From assembly GCA_021806765.1 (NCBI GenBank), contig JAJZQR010000051.1, positions 1-26,108 of the forward strand: 26,108 nucleotides of DNA, written 5' to 3'. Shown here in pieces: positions 7,618 to 14,742 of the stretch (position 1 is its first letter; each line of letters opens with the position of its first letter). Position numbers and translations under genes: made by a program. Source of the DNA: Chloroflexota bacterium. Its GTDB lineage: Bacteria; Chloroflexota; UBA6077. Below the pieces are notes generated by a model. The model was not told the origin of the DNA. It saw only the letters and a program-made list of their open reading frames with translations, and searched no databases.

Positions 7618-9552
7618 ATGAATCACGACCAGAGGGGCCCGGCCCCTAACAACCGGAACAACCGGGTCAACTCGCGACTCTTGCTGATCGTGTTCGTGAT
7701 TTGGATGGGCGCGATGTTGCTCCTGTATCGGCCTGCCCAGACGCCCCAGGAGCCCGCCGTGGACCTCAGCCAGGTGGCCGCCGAGGTGCGCGCGGGCCAG
7801 GTCCAGAAGATCACTGTGGAAGGGGACACGCTGCACGTAAAGCGCACCGACGGCACGGAGCTGCTTGCGCTCAAGGAGTCTCTCGTTTCCACGCCCGACG
7901 TGCTTGCAAGGCTGGGCGTGGACCCTGAGGCAATGAGCAAGGTGGCCTTCGAGGTCAAGGGACCCTCGGCCTCGCGAACATGGATCAGCCTTCTGACCTC
8001 GCTCCTCCCCATGGTGCTCTTTATGGGGTTCATCCTGTACTTGAGCCGCAAGCAACAGGTAGGTATGGGCCAGGTCATGTCCTTCGCCAAGAGCAGGGCC
8101 AGGGCGGTAGCGGAGCGTAAACCCGCCGTCACCTTCGCCGACGTGGCAGGGGAGGAGGAGGCGAAACTGGAGTTGCAGGAGGTGGTAGAGTTCCTGAAGG
8201 CACCGGAACAGTTCGACCAAATCGGTGCCCGCATCCCCAAGGGGGTGCTGCTGGTTGGACCTCCAGGGACCGGAAAGACGCTGCTGGCCCGGGCAGTGGC
8301 GGGCGAGGCGGGAGTGGTCTTTCTCCACCTCTCCGGCTCGGAGTTCGTGGAGATGTTTGTGGGTGTGGGGGCCGCCCGGGTTCGAGACCTGTTCGCTCAG
8401 GCCAAGAAAGCTGCCCCTTGCATCGTCTTCGTGGACGAGATCGACGCCATCGGCCGACACAGGGGCGCCGGGCTGGGGGGCGGGAACGACGAGCGCGAGC
8501 AAACCCTCAACCAGATCTTGGTGGAGATGGATGGGTTCGAGCCGAACGCGGGGGTGGTGGTGCTGGCGGCGACTAACCGCCCCGACGTCTTGGACCCGGC
8601 TCTGTTACGGCCGGGCCGCTTTGACCGCCAGGTGGTGGTGGACCTTCCCGACCTACAGGGACGCATCGCCATCCTGAAGGTGCACGCGCGCGGCAAGCCA
8701 TTGGCCAATGACGTGAACCTGGAAAGCATCGCTCGCCAGACCCCGGGCTTCTCCGGGGCTGACCTGGCCAATCTCCTCAACGAGGGGGCCCTCCTGGCCG
8801 CCCGACGGAAGTCGCGGCAGATCAGCATGACCGACATCGAGACGGCCACCGAAAGGGTGACCCTGGGGCCGGAGCGGCGAGGCCGAATTGTAACGGACCA
8901 GGAGAAGACCGTCACCGCGTACCACGAAGGCGGCCATGCCGTAGTGGCGCGCATGTTGCCCCACGCCGATCCCGTCCACAAGATCACCATCGTGGGGCGG
9001 GGCAGGGCAGGGGGCTACACCCAGCTCCTGCCCGCCGAAGAACGGCATCTATGGTCCAAGTCCCGGTTCCTGGATGCCCTGGTCTGGATTCTGGCCGGGC
9101 AGGCCGCCGAGGAGTTGGTGTTCGGTGAGGCGACTACTGGTGCCTCTAACGATCTCGAGCGGGCCACCGGCATAGCGCGGGACATGGTGACCCGCTACGG
9201 GATGAGCGAGGTGCTAGGTCCTCTGGCATTGGGCCGGCGGGAAGGGCTCATCTTCCTGGGCAAGGACATGACGGAGCGGCAGGAGTACAGCGAGGAGACG
9301 GCCCGACAAATCGACCACGAGGTGCGTCGCCTGGTCGAGGAGGCTAAGGTGAGGGCCAGGGAGATCCTCACCGAGACGCGGGCCGTCCTGGACAGGGTGG
9401 CCAAGGCCCTTATAGAGAGGGAGACGCTGGACAGCGCCGAGTTCGAGGGGCTGGTGCTGGGCGAGACTTTGGACGAGAAGCCAGACCTGCCGCGAGTGGT
9501 GCCAGCGCCTAAAGTGCCGGTGCCGGCGATGGGGGCGTCGACCGACCAGTAG
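7618..9552 (+). CDS. ftsH: FtsH-type membrane AAA+ zinc metalloprotease
   Basis: 644 residues: transmembrane helix at about 20-37, a short extracytoplasmic domain, a second helix at about 122-140, AAA+ domain with Walker A GPPGTGKT (214-221), Walker B ending VDEID (about 272-276), the SRH region [17 protein letters not shown], and the M41 protease domain with zinc motif HEGGH (436-440; most family members have HEAGH). FtsH degrades unassembled or damaged membrane proteins. ATG 7618 follows GAGGAG. Its place after an HMA protein and behind a response-regulator array suggests an accessory, stress-induced copy rather than the housekeeping one (inference). Confidence 0.95.
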   Translation: MNHDQRGPAPNNRNNRVNSRLLLIVFVIWMGAMLLLYRPAQTPQEPAVDLSQVAAEVRAGQVQKITVEGDTLHVKRTDGTELLALKESLVSTPDVLARLGVDPEAMSKVAFEVKGPSASRTWISLLTSLLPMVLFMGFILYLSRKQQVGMGQVMSFAKSRARAVAERKPAVTFADVAGEEEAKLELQEVVEFLKAPEQFDQIGARIPKGVLLVGPPGTGKTLLARAVAGEAGVVFLHLSGSEFVEMFVGVGAARVRDLFAQAKKAAPCIVFVDEIDAIGRHRGAGLGGGNDEREQTLNQILVEMDGFEPNAGVVVLAATNRPDVLDPALLRPGRFDRQVVVDLPDLQGRIAILKVHARGKPLANDVNLESIARQTPGFSGADLANLLNEGALLAARRKSRQISMTDIETATERVTLGPERRGRIVTDQEKTVTAYHEGGHAVVARMLPHADPVHKITIVGRGRAGGYTQLLPAEERHLWSKSRFLDALVWILAGQAAEELVFGEATTGASNDLERATGIARDMVTRYGMSEVLGPLALGRREGLIFLGKDMTERQEYSEETARQIDHEVRRLVEEAKVRAREILTETRAVLDRVAKALIERETLDSAEFEGLVLGETLDEKPDLPRVVPAPKVPVPAMGASTDQ

Positions 9553-9647
9553 CGGGATGCCCTGACGGATTCGCGGGCTACCTCGTCGGCGCGGGCATGT
9601 TGCGCTTCGGTTCCTGAACCATGCTGGTTGCCCGGATCACACAGCAT

Positions 9648-9668
9648 CGGGTCCGTGTGCGGGACCCG
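9648..9668 (+). other. hairpin in the leader of the receiver gene
   Basis: CGGGTCC (9648-9654) pairs perfectly with GGACCCG (9662-9668) across a 7-nt loop, about 20 nt before the receiver gene's start. A 12-bp dyad GGTTC-CT-GAACC also lies at 9609-9620. Neither is followed by a T-tract. Function unknown. Confidence 0.3.
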
Positions 9669-9690
9669 CAGGGAAACTCGGGAGCGAGCC

Positions 9691-10119
9691 ATGGACAACG
9701 AGCTAACGACCACTAATGCCGGCAACCTTACGGGATCGCGCGGACGCGTCCTTGTGGTAGAGGACGATCACTACCTGTGTTGCCTTCTAGGTGAGCGCCT
9801 CGAGTTGGCTGGCTATCAGACCGTCCTGTCGAACAACGGATTGGAGGGATTGCGTGCCCTTGAGGAGAAGCAGCCGGACCTGGCAATCATCGACCTGAAC
9901 ATGCCGGTGATGTCCGGCTTCCGGCTGCTCCGCTTACTCCGAGGCAGGCGGAGTCCAGACCAGCCGAGGGTGCCTGTGATAGTTATTTCGGGCGACGACC
10001 CGCAGGAGATCATGGACCTCGTGGTCGAGACGAAGCCGGACGATTATCTGCAGAAACCCTTCGCGGCCGAGCAGTTGCTGGAAAAGGTCGGCCTACTGAT
10101 GGCTCGTATTTCGGCCTGA
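9691..10119 (+). CDS. stand-alone receiver (CheY-like) domain protein
   Basis: 142 residues: a short polar N-terminus and a receiver domain starting RVLVVEDDHY, with the phospho-acceptor in LAIIDLNMP, the conserved Ser in VIVISGDD and Lys in YLQKPF. There is no output domain, so it must act by protein contact or as a phosphate relay or sink. Start ATG 9691 follows GGGAG; the frame extends upstream but without receiver sequence. It is separated from ftsH by about 140 bp and is followed by the selenoprotein promoter. Whether the 5736 kinase phosphorylates it cannot be told from sequence. Confidence 0.88.
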   Translation: MDNELTTTNAGNLTGSRGRVLVVEDDHYLCCLLGERLELAGYQTVLSNNGLEGLRALEEKQPDLAIIDLNMPVMSGFRLLRLLRGRRSPDQPRVPVIVISGDDPQEIMDLVVETKPDDYLQKPFAAEQLLEKVGLLMARISA

Positions 10120-10193
10120 CCCGCGCTCTCCGCGCCTGAGCTGTTCCGCTTCCGCCCAGGTCGTGGCGATCCCGAGCCGGCCCTGTCGTACTT

Positions 10194-10247
10194 CTCATCC
10201 GATGTTCAGGTGTGCTTTAGCCAGGACTCAGGAATCCGAGGGACAAT
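10194..10247 (+). promoter_or_regulatory. 11-bp direct-repeat array plus -10 box upstream of the selenoprotein gene
   Basis: CTCATC (10194), TTCAGG (10205), TTTAGC (10216) and CTCAGG (10227) are exactly 11 bp apart. Nine nt later comes GACAAT (10242-10247), a good -10 match. The units are less uniform than at 7143, but the spacing and the -10 position are the same. The rest of 10120-10353 holds no gene; it is a G-rich leader of about 100 nt. Confidence 0.62.
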
Positions 10248-10353
10248 AACCACCAGGAAGAAGATGTCGGGGATTAGAAAGTAAGGCGAGCCGGGGCCAG
10301 GAGGGGGAGGACCCAGAGGGGGGGACCAGGTAGTTGGTGCTGGCAGTCGAGGC

Positions 10354-11670
10354 GTGAGCAGGAAGCAACAGAGGAAGCCGGGCAAGGGGCGGCAAGCCCT
10401 GCCACACCGCGCGGACAGGTGGTGGGTGCGGCCGGCCATCGTCGTTGGAGTGCTGGTGGCGCTGCTCAGCCTTGCCGGCTTTCTTATCCGCCCCTCAGAG
10501 CCCTCGGCGCAGGGGGCAGCGGGGGCGAAGGTTGGCGAGGCGCACACCTTCTACGGTGCGACTTGACACGACTGCCCGCCCTTCGTCGAAGGGAAACTGC
10601 AGCCAGCTCTGAACAGCCAGGGGTGGGGGAAAGTCATCTTCCACGACTTCGCCGACCCAAAGGGGGTGCAGCTTCTCAACACGATCGCTGACGCGGCTGG
10701 CCTGCCGAAGAACGCCAACAGCTTCATGTTCACCTTCCTCCAGCGGCAAGATTCGGTGGTCGTCCTCATGGGGCATCCTCCGCGCTCTGTGATCGACCAG
10801 GCACTTCAGGCGCAAGGGCTGCCAAAGCTGCTGGTGATTGAGCAGCCCGAGATGCACGACGAGAACCCAGGGACCTACAACCTGCGGCTGGCGGGGGGCG
10901 AGGTGAGGCGGTTCGACGCTCGCACGCCCCTCGAGCAGGCGCTGCGCCAGGTCGGAGCGATCAAGGGCGACCAGGCCAGCGTCCCCGCCGAGGTGTCCTC
11001 CTTCCTCTTACCCACGGTGGTCCTGGCCGGTCTAGCCGACGGCATCAACCCCTGCGCCTTTGCAGTGATGGCCTTCTTCACCGCCCTGCTCTTCGCTTTG
11101 CGCCGCTCCCGCTTGCACATCCTGCAAATGGGGTCCCTCTACATCGTGGGGATGTATGTCACCTACTTCGCCCTGGGCCTGGGTTTGCTGCAGGTGCTGA
11201 CCGCGCTGGGCCAGCCCCATTTCATCACTCAGGTGGGAGGGGCGCTCGCCATAGCCTTTGGCCTTCTCCAGATCAAGGAAGGTCTGTTCCCCGGACTGCC
11301 TCTTCACCTCACCGTGCCGAAGCCCGGCTGGGAGTTGATCCAGGCCTGGGCCAGGCGGACCAATCAGCCGGGGGCGGCCGTCCTCGGTGGGCTGGTCGGC
11401 CTGTGCACCCTTCCCTGCTCGGGCGGCGTCTACGTTGCCGTCCTCGGCCTCTTGAGTGCCCGAGCCAGCTACACCGGCGGGTTGGGCTATCTGGCCATCT
11501 ACAACGCGGCCTTCGTGCTGCCCCTGGTGGCCATCCTGCTCGCGATAGGAAACCGGCGTGCGTCCCTGGCTCTCGCTGGCTGGGAGAGGACGAACACGGT
11601 CGGCATGCACCTGTTCGCGGGCGCGGTGATGGTCACCCTTGGGGCCTTCATGCTCGGCCATCTATCCTGA
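10354..11670 (+). CDS. probable selenoprotein: thioredoxin-like domain (U-H-D-C) fused to a CcdA/DsbD-type membrane domain
   Basis: One frame runs from GTG 10354 to 11670 with a single internal TGA at 10564-10566. Before it: an N-terminal membrane helix (about 26-46), then VGEAHTFYGAT. Directly after it: HDCPPFVEGKLQPAL, and the frame continues without break. The TGA takes the first position of a thioredoxin-type CxxC motif (U71-H-D-C74) in the family context F-Y-G-x-x-C-x-x-C, so selenocysteine is the natural reading. Residues from about 210 to 438 form a DsbD/CcdA-type thiol-disulfide membrane domain with INPCAF (C234) and LCTLPCSGG (C351, C355). The protein would pass electrons across the membrane to its own extracytoplasmic redox centre. 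A hairpin fits the bacterial SECIS position. Gene callers will split it into 10354-10566 and about 10666-11670. The start codon is uncertain because its ribosome site is weak. The alternative is a Cys-to-stop pseudogene. Confidence 0.8.
10572..10602 (+). other. SECIS-like hairpin immediately downstream of the in-frame UGA
   Basis: CCCTTC (10579-10584) pairs perfectly with GAAGGG (10588-10593), leaving loop GTC. A lower stem CTGC (10572-10575) with GCAG (10599-10602) can form below an internal loop. The apical loop begins with G, 18 nt after the UGA, within the window used by bacterial SECIS elements read by SelB. The hairpin is part of the coding sequence. Confidence 0.65.
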
Positions 11671-11682
11671 TCGGTGTGAATA

Positions 11683-11704
11683 GGGGACCCGCAAGGGTGG
11701 CCCC
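11683..11704. terminator. hairpin with GCAA tetraloop between convergent genes
   Basis: GGGGACCC, loop GCAA, GGGT, a two-base bulge, then CCCC: an eight-pair stem closed by a GNRA tetraloop, lying between the selenoprotein stop and the end of the convergent NiCoT gene. There is no T-tract, so it is a possible bidirectional terminator or mRNA end structure only. Confidence 0.45.
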
Positions 11705-11713
11705 CGGTGCCGA

Positions 11714-12886
11714 CTAGCCCCTTTCCACTGCGGTGGTGTCAGGATTGCTGGCGGCGGCGGTACAGACAAGCGCCGCTTCGCCTGGGTCGGTTCTCGCAGG
11801 CGACCGGTGAGGCTGAGGGCGTTGCCAGCGCTCCTCGATCCGGAGGAGCTTCCACACACCATAGGACACGGCCCAGGTGATGACGAAGAGCGCGACGATG
11901 AAGTAGCCTACGACGCCGAAGTCGAGGGAGGCGACGAAATCCCAGAAAGGGCCGGACAGGTCGAGACGGGCCCGCGCGATGCCGAGCAGCTCGGCGCTGC
12001 CGACCAGCAGTGCCACCAGGATGGATAAGCTGGTCACGGTGAGGTTGTAGTAGATCTTGCGAACGGGGCCGGCAAAGGCCCACGCGTAAGCCTTGTTCAT
12101 GAAGGCCCCATCGGCCGTGTCCATCACGGACATCCCGGCTGCGAAGATGATCGGGAGGCATAGGATCGCATAGAAGGGCAGACCGTCCGACTCGGCACCC
12201 GCCGCCAGGGCGAGCAGCGCCACCTGGCTGGCGGTGTCGAAACCAAGTCCAAAGAGGAACCCCAGAGGGAACATCTGCCAGCTACTGCCGACGGTCCGCG
12301 AGATGCGGCCGAAGAAACGGCTCATGAAACTCTGGGCATCGAGCCGCGCCTGAAGCGTTTCTTCGCTGTACTTCCCCGCGCGCAGGTCTCGCAGAACCCG
12401 AAAGACGTCGACGAGAATCACCATGTTGAGCGCCGCTATGAAGTACAGGAAGAGAGCGGAGGCGCCGGTTCCGAGGAACCCCCCGAGGTCCTTCAGGGTC
12501 GAGCTCTCGCCGGCCAGACGGCCGGCCACCTGCTGGGCGAAGGCGATGGCGAGGGCGAGGCCGAGAACCGTGGTGGAATGGCCCAGGGAGAAGAAGAAGC
12601 CCACGCCCAGGGGCCGCTTCCCCTCGGCCATCAGCTTTCGAGTGGTGTTATCGATCGCAGAGATGTGATCGGCATCGAAGGCGTGGCGCAGCCCCAACAG
12701 GTAGGCGGTGAAGCCCACCCCGATCCCCAGCGCCGACGGATACTTGGGCGCGACCAGGAACACCAGCGTGCCCCAGCCCACAATGTGCAACAGCGCTACA
12801 ACCGCGAAGAACGCGCCGAGCCGCCGCAGCTCCTCTCCGGCGAAGGACCCACCGGCACCATCCCGACGTTCAATTGCTCTGTCCAT
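11714..12886 (-). CDS. NiCoT-family transporter, probably for cobalt
   Basis: 390-residue membrane permease of the HoxN/NixA/NiCoT family with the signature RHAFDADHISAIDN (67-80) in helix II, LGFDTASQVALL, and GMSVMDTADGAFMNKAYAWAF. Family members import Ni2+ and/or Co2+ with high affinity. ATG 12886 is preferred over the GTG at 12892 because GAGGAG sits 8 nt upstream of it. The gene is preceded by a promoter, a cobalamin riboswitch and an intrinsic terminator, so expression should fall when cobalamin is abundant. That points to cobalt as the physiological substrate. A paralogue lies upstream in tandem with different regulation. Confidence 0.92.
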   Translation of the reverse strand: MDRAIERRDGAGGSFAGEELRRLGAFFAVVALLHIVGWGTLVFLVAPKYPSALGIGVGFTAYLLGLRHAFDADHISAIDNTTRKLMAEGKRPLGVGFFFSLGHSTTVLGLALAIAFAQQVAGRLAGESSTLKDLGGFLGTGASALFLYFIAALNMVILVDVFRVLRDLRAGKYSEETLQARLDAQSFMSRFFGRISRTVGSSWQMFPLGFLFGLGFDTASQVALLALAAGAESDGLPFYAILCLPIIFAAGMSVMDTADGAFMNKAYAWAFAGPVRKIYYNLTVTSLSILVALLVGSAELLGIARARLDLSGPFWDFVASLDFGVVGYFIVALFVITWAVSYGVWKLLRIEERWQRPQPHRSPARTDPGEAALVCTAAASNPDTTAVERG

Positions 12887-13088
12887 CCCCACTACTCCTC
12901 TCGCTCTGTCAGCAGGTACCTCGGCTCCTACGAGCCCGTTACCGGCACGGGTACAGGCTTCGGCGACATCGCGCTCCTAGCTCGCAGGCCTTCAGGCGGC
13001 CGTGGCCCGCCACTCGTGTGGACGATCGACTTGGGAAGAGCAAAGAGCCCGTGCTCGAGGAGATGAGCGGAGGAGAACCCCCTCACCC

Positions 13089-13123
13089 AAACAGAAACCC
13101 CCTGCCTACAGGAGGGCAAGGGG
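13089..13123 (-). terminator. intrinsic terminator after the cobalamin aptamer
   Basis: On the minus strand CCCCTTGCC (13123-13115) pairs with GGCAGGGG (13106-13099, extending to 13098) as a nine-pair stem with one G-U pair and an 8-nt loop, followed by TTTCTGTTT. It lies about 55 nt after the aptamer and about 200 nt before the NiCoT start, as expected for a transcription-attenuating riboswitch. The leader from 13088 to 12887 contains no gene I can support. Confidence 0.7.
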
Positions 13124-13176
13124 TACAATGTCTTCGGCCAATACCTACTCCCCTCTCTCGGAGGCGCACGTAGCCC

Positions 13177-13291
13177 GGCAATGGCAGGCGTCCTGACTTA
13201 TCAGCCGCTAGATCACGACTGCATCACAGTTGCGGGACAGTGCCGGCTTCTCACCGGCTTCGCTCTTAGCCCCTGACGGGGCACCACTGCC
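13177..13291 (-). ncRNA. cobalamin (B12) riboswitch, compact form
   Basis: The minus strand carries the conserved order of a cobalamin aptamer: GCCGGTGAGAAGCCGGC, then CTGTCCCGCAACTGTGA, then the closing AGTCAGGA-C-GCCTGCC. The outer helix P1 forms between GGCAGTGG (13291-13284) and CCATTGCC (13184-13177). The classical GCCACTG...GGGAAGG arm between core and 3' end is not visible, so this is a shortened variant of about 115 nt. It lies behind a promoter and in front of a terminator, 290 nt upstream of a NiCoT transporter. Confidence 0.85.
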
Positions 13292-13314
13292 GCTTCCTGT
13301 TCGATTGTGGCGTT

Positions 13315-13344
13315 ATTGTGACCCACCCGGGGTGTACAAGTCAA
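13315..13344 (-). promoter_or_regulatory. promoter for the riboswitch-controlled transporter
   Basis: Minus strand: -35 TTGACT (13344-13339), an 18-bp spacer, and -10 CACAAT (13320-13315). Transcription would begin just before the P1 helix of the cobalamin aptamer. Confidence 0.6.
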
Positions 13345-13365
13345 GGTGGTTGTACTTCAGAACGC

Positions 13366-14436
13366 CTACTGCCTGTCTACTACTCCTGCTCCCCACCTAT
13401 GCTCCAGATGCCGAACCCTGAAGTACGCGGCGGCAACGATCCAGGCCAACACGAAGGCTCCCACGATGAGAAAACCGATGTCGGCGAGGTTGAGGCTCGA
13501 GATGGCGTCGAAGATGCTTCCTTTCAAATCCAGGAGCCTGATGAGCAGTTGGAGCAACTCTACACCACCGAGGGCCAGGGCGACGAAGACCGACATGGCG
13601 GTCACGGTCAAGTTGTAGAAGAGCTTACGAACCGGGTGGGAAAAAGCCCACGAATACGCCTTCGCCATGAAGACCCCGTCGGCGGTATCCATCAGCGACA
13701 TCCCGGCCGCGAAGATAACTGGGAGCGAAACCACGGTGAGGAAGGGCAATCCCTGGACTGCAGCGCCGGCGGAGATCGCGAGCAAGGCGACCTCGGTGGC
13801 CGTATCGAAGCCGAGGCCGAAGAGAAAACCGACCGGGTACATCTGCCAGCTAGCGGTGATCAGCCTGAAAAGCCTGCCGAAGAGGCGGGTCAGAGCACCA
13901 CCGGAGGTCAGCTGTTCTTCCAGACCCTCCCCGTCGAGTTGACCGCGCCTCATCCGGTGATAGGTCGTCATCATGTCCGCCAGGAGCACCAGGTTCACGA
14001 TCCCGATCACCATCAGGAAGGCGCCGGAAACGCCGGTTCCGATGAGCCCTCCGAGGCTCTTGAGCGGCGCGTTCTCATCGACGACGCCCCCGACGACCCA
14101 CTGGGCGGCGAACCCCAGGCCGAGCGCGATCAGAAACACCACCGTCGAGTGGCCCAGGGAGAAGAAGAAGCCGACTCCCATCGGCTTCCTGCCCTGACCA
14201 AGTAGTTTTCGGGTCGTGTTGTCGATGGCCGAGATATGGTCCGCGTCGAAGGCGTGGCGGAGACCAAAGCTGTAGGCAAGCCCGCCCAGGCCAAGCAACG
14301 CTGAGTACCCGGCTGACTCCGAGAGAAGAAGTCCCCAGCCTGCCAGATGGAGAAGGGCGATGGCAGCGAAAAAGACGCCCAGGCGGAACCTTTCGCCCCG
14401 GTCGAGGTTCCTACAGATCCACTGAAAGATCACCAC
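13366..14436 (-). CDS. NiCoT-family transporter, probably for nickel
   Basis: 356-residue paralogue of the 11714 protein with the same signature RHAFDADHISAIDN (from residue 60), LGFDTATEVALLAI, and GMSLMDTADGVFMAKAYSWAF. The GTG at 14436 is chosen; GTG 14433 is adjacent and possible, and an upstream TTG at 14460 would lie inside the operator. AAGGG lies just before the start. Upstream are a good promoter and a Nur-like operator placed over the transcription start, so repression by a nickel-sensing Fur-family protein is likely and nickel is the probable substrate. It is divergent from copA and ends only about 20 bp before the promoter of the riboswitch-controlled paralogue. Confidence 0.9.
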   Translation of the reverse strand: MVIFQWICRNLDRGERFRLGVFFAAIALLHLAGWGLLLSESAGYSALLGLGGLAYSFGLRHAFDADHISAIDNTTRKLLGQGRKPMGVGFFFSLGHSTVVFLIALGLGFAAQWVVGGVVDENAPLKSLGGLIGTGVSGAFLMVIGIVNLVLLADMMTTYHRMRRGQLDGEGLEEQLTSGGALTRLFGRLFRLITASWQMYPVGFLFGLGFDTATEVALLAISAGAAVQGLPFLTVVSLPVIFAAGMSLMDTADGVFMAKAYSWAFSHPVRKLFYNLTVTAMSVFVALALGGVELLQLLIRLLDLKGSIFDAISSLNLADIGFLIVGAFVLAWIVAAAYFRVRHLEHRWGAGVVDRQ

Positions 14437-14454
14437 ACGGCCCTTACGAGGAAA

Positions 14455-14471
14455 TTGCAACCGAGTTGCAG
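14455..14471 (-). promoter_or_regulatory. Nur-like operator TTGCAA-N5-TTGCAG
   Basis: Read on the plus strand: TTGCAA (14455-14460), CCGAG, TTGCAG (14466-14471). The TGCAAC-CGA-GTTGCA core is also a perfect dyad. It matches the Nur box described in Streptomyces (TTGCAA-N5-TTGCAA) and lies about 9 nt after the -10 box of the transporter's promoter, a repressor position. Confidence 0.6.
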
Positions 14472-14480
14472 GATAGGCTC

Positions 14481-14510
14481 ATCATACAGGGCTGCCCCCC
14501 GGATTCGCAA
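14481..14510 (-). promoter_or_regulatory. promoter of the second NiCoT gene
   Basis: Minus strand: -35 TTGCGA (14510-14505), an 18-bp spacer, and -10 TATGAT (14486-14481), five of six matches to consensus. The start point would fall at the edge of the Nur-like operator. Confidence 0.65.
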
Positions 14511-14639
14511 CTTGGTGGATTATTAGCCCAGTTCGACCGGTACCCTGCACTTTGCAACTTTGACGTGGGCTGACTTCGGGGGCGCCCCGGGGGACCGAAG
14601 AGGAGGTCGGCCTCACGGCTCGCGTGGCAGCGCAAGTTA

Positions 14640-14693
14640 CTCAGCGCATGCTCAGGTTTGCCTCAGGAAGCCCTCAGACTGTTGCGCAAGAGT
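14640..14693 (+). promoter_or_regulatory. 11-bp direct-repeat array plus -10-like box upstream of copA
   Basis: CTCAGC (14640), CTCAGG (14651), CTCAGG (14662) and CTCAGA (14673) repeat at exactly 11 bp. Nine nt later comes AAGAGT (14688-14693), keeping A2 and T6 of a -10 box. The copA start is 50 nt further on. Confidence 0.72.
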
Positions 14694-14742
14694 GTGGAGC
14701 GTAAAGGTTGGGCGCACCAAGAGCCCTTGCCCGGAGGAACGC

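Noticed and set aside
7177..8502. 441-residue minus-strand open frame opposite ftsH
   Set aside because: It is opposite conserved HMA and FtsH coding sequence and has no recognisable domains.
10354..10566. Separate 70-residue small membrane protein ending at the TGA
   Set aside because: The protein would end in the middle of a thioredoxin motif, and the downstream frame has no plausible start of its own before conserved sequence.
14560..14742. N-terminal extension of CopA from an upstream in-frame start
   Set aside because: The added 61 residues are not family-like, overlap the activator array and -10 box, and a good ribosome site precedes ATG 14743.
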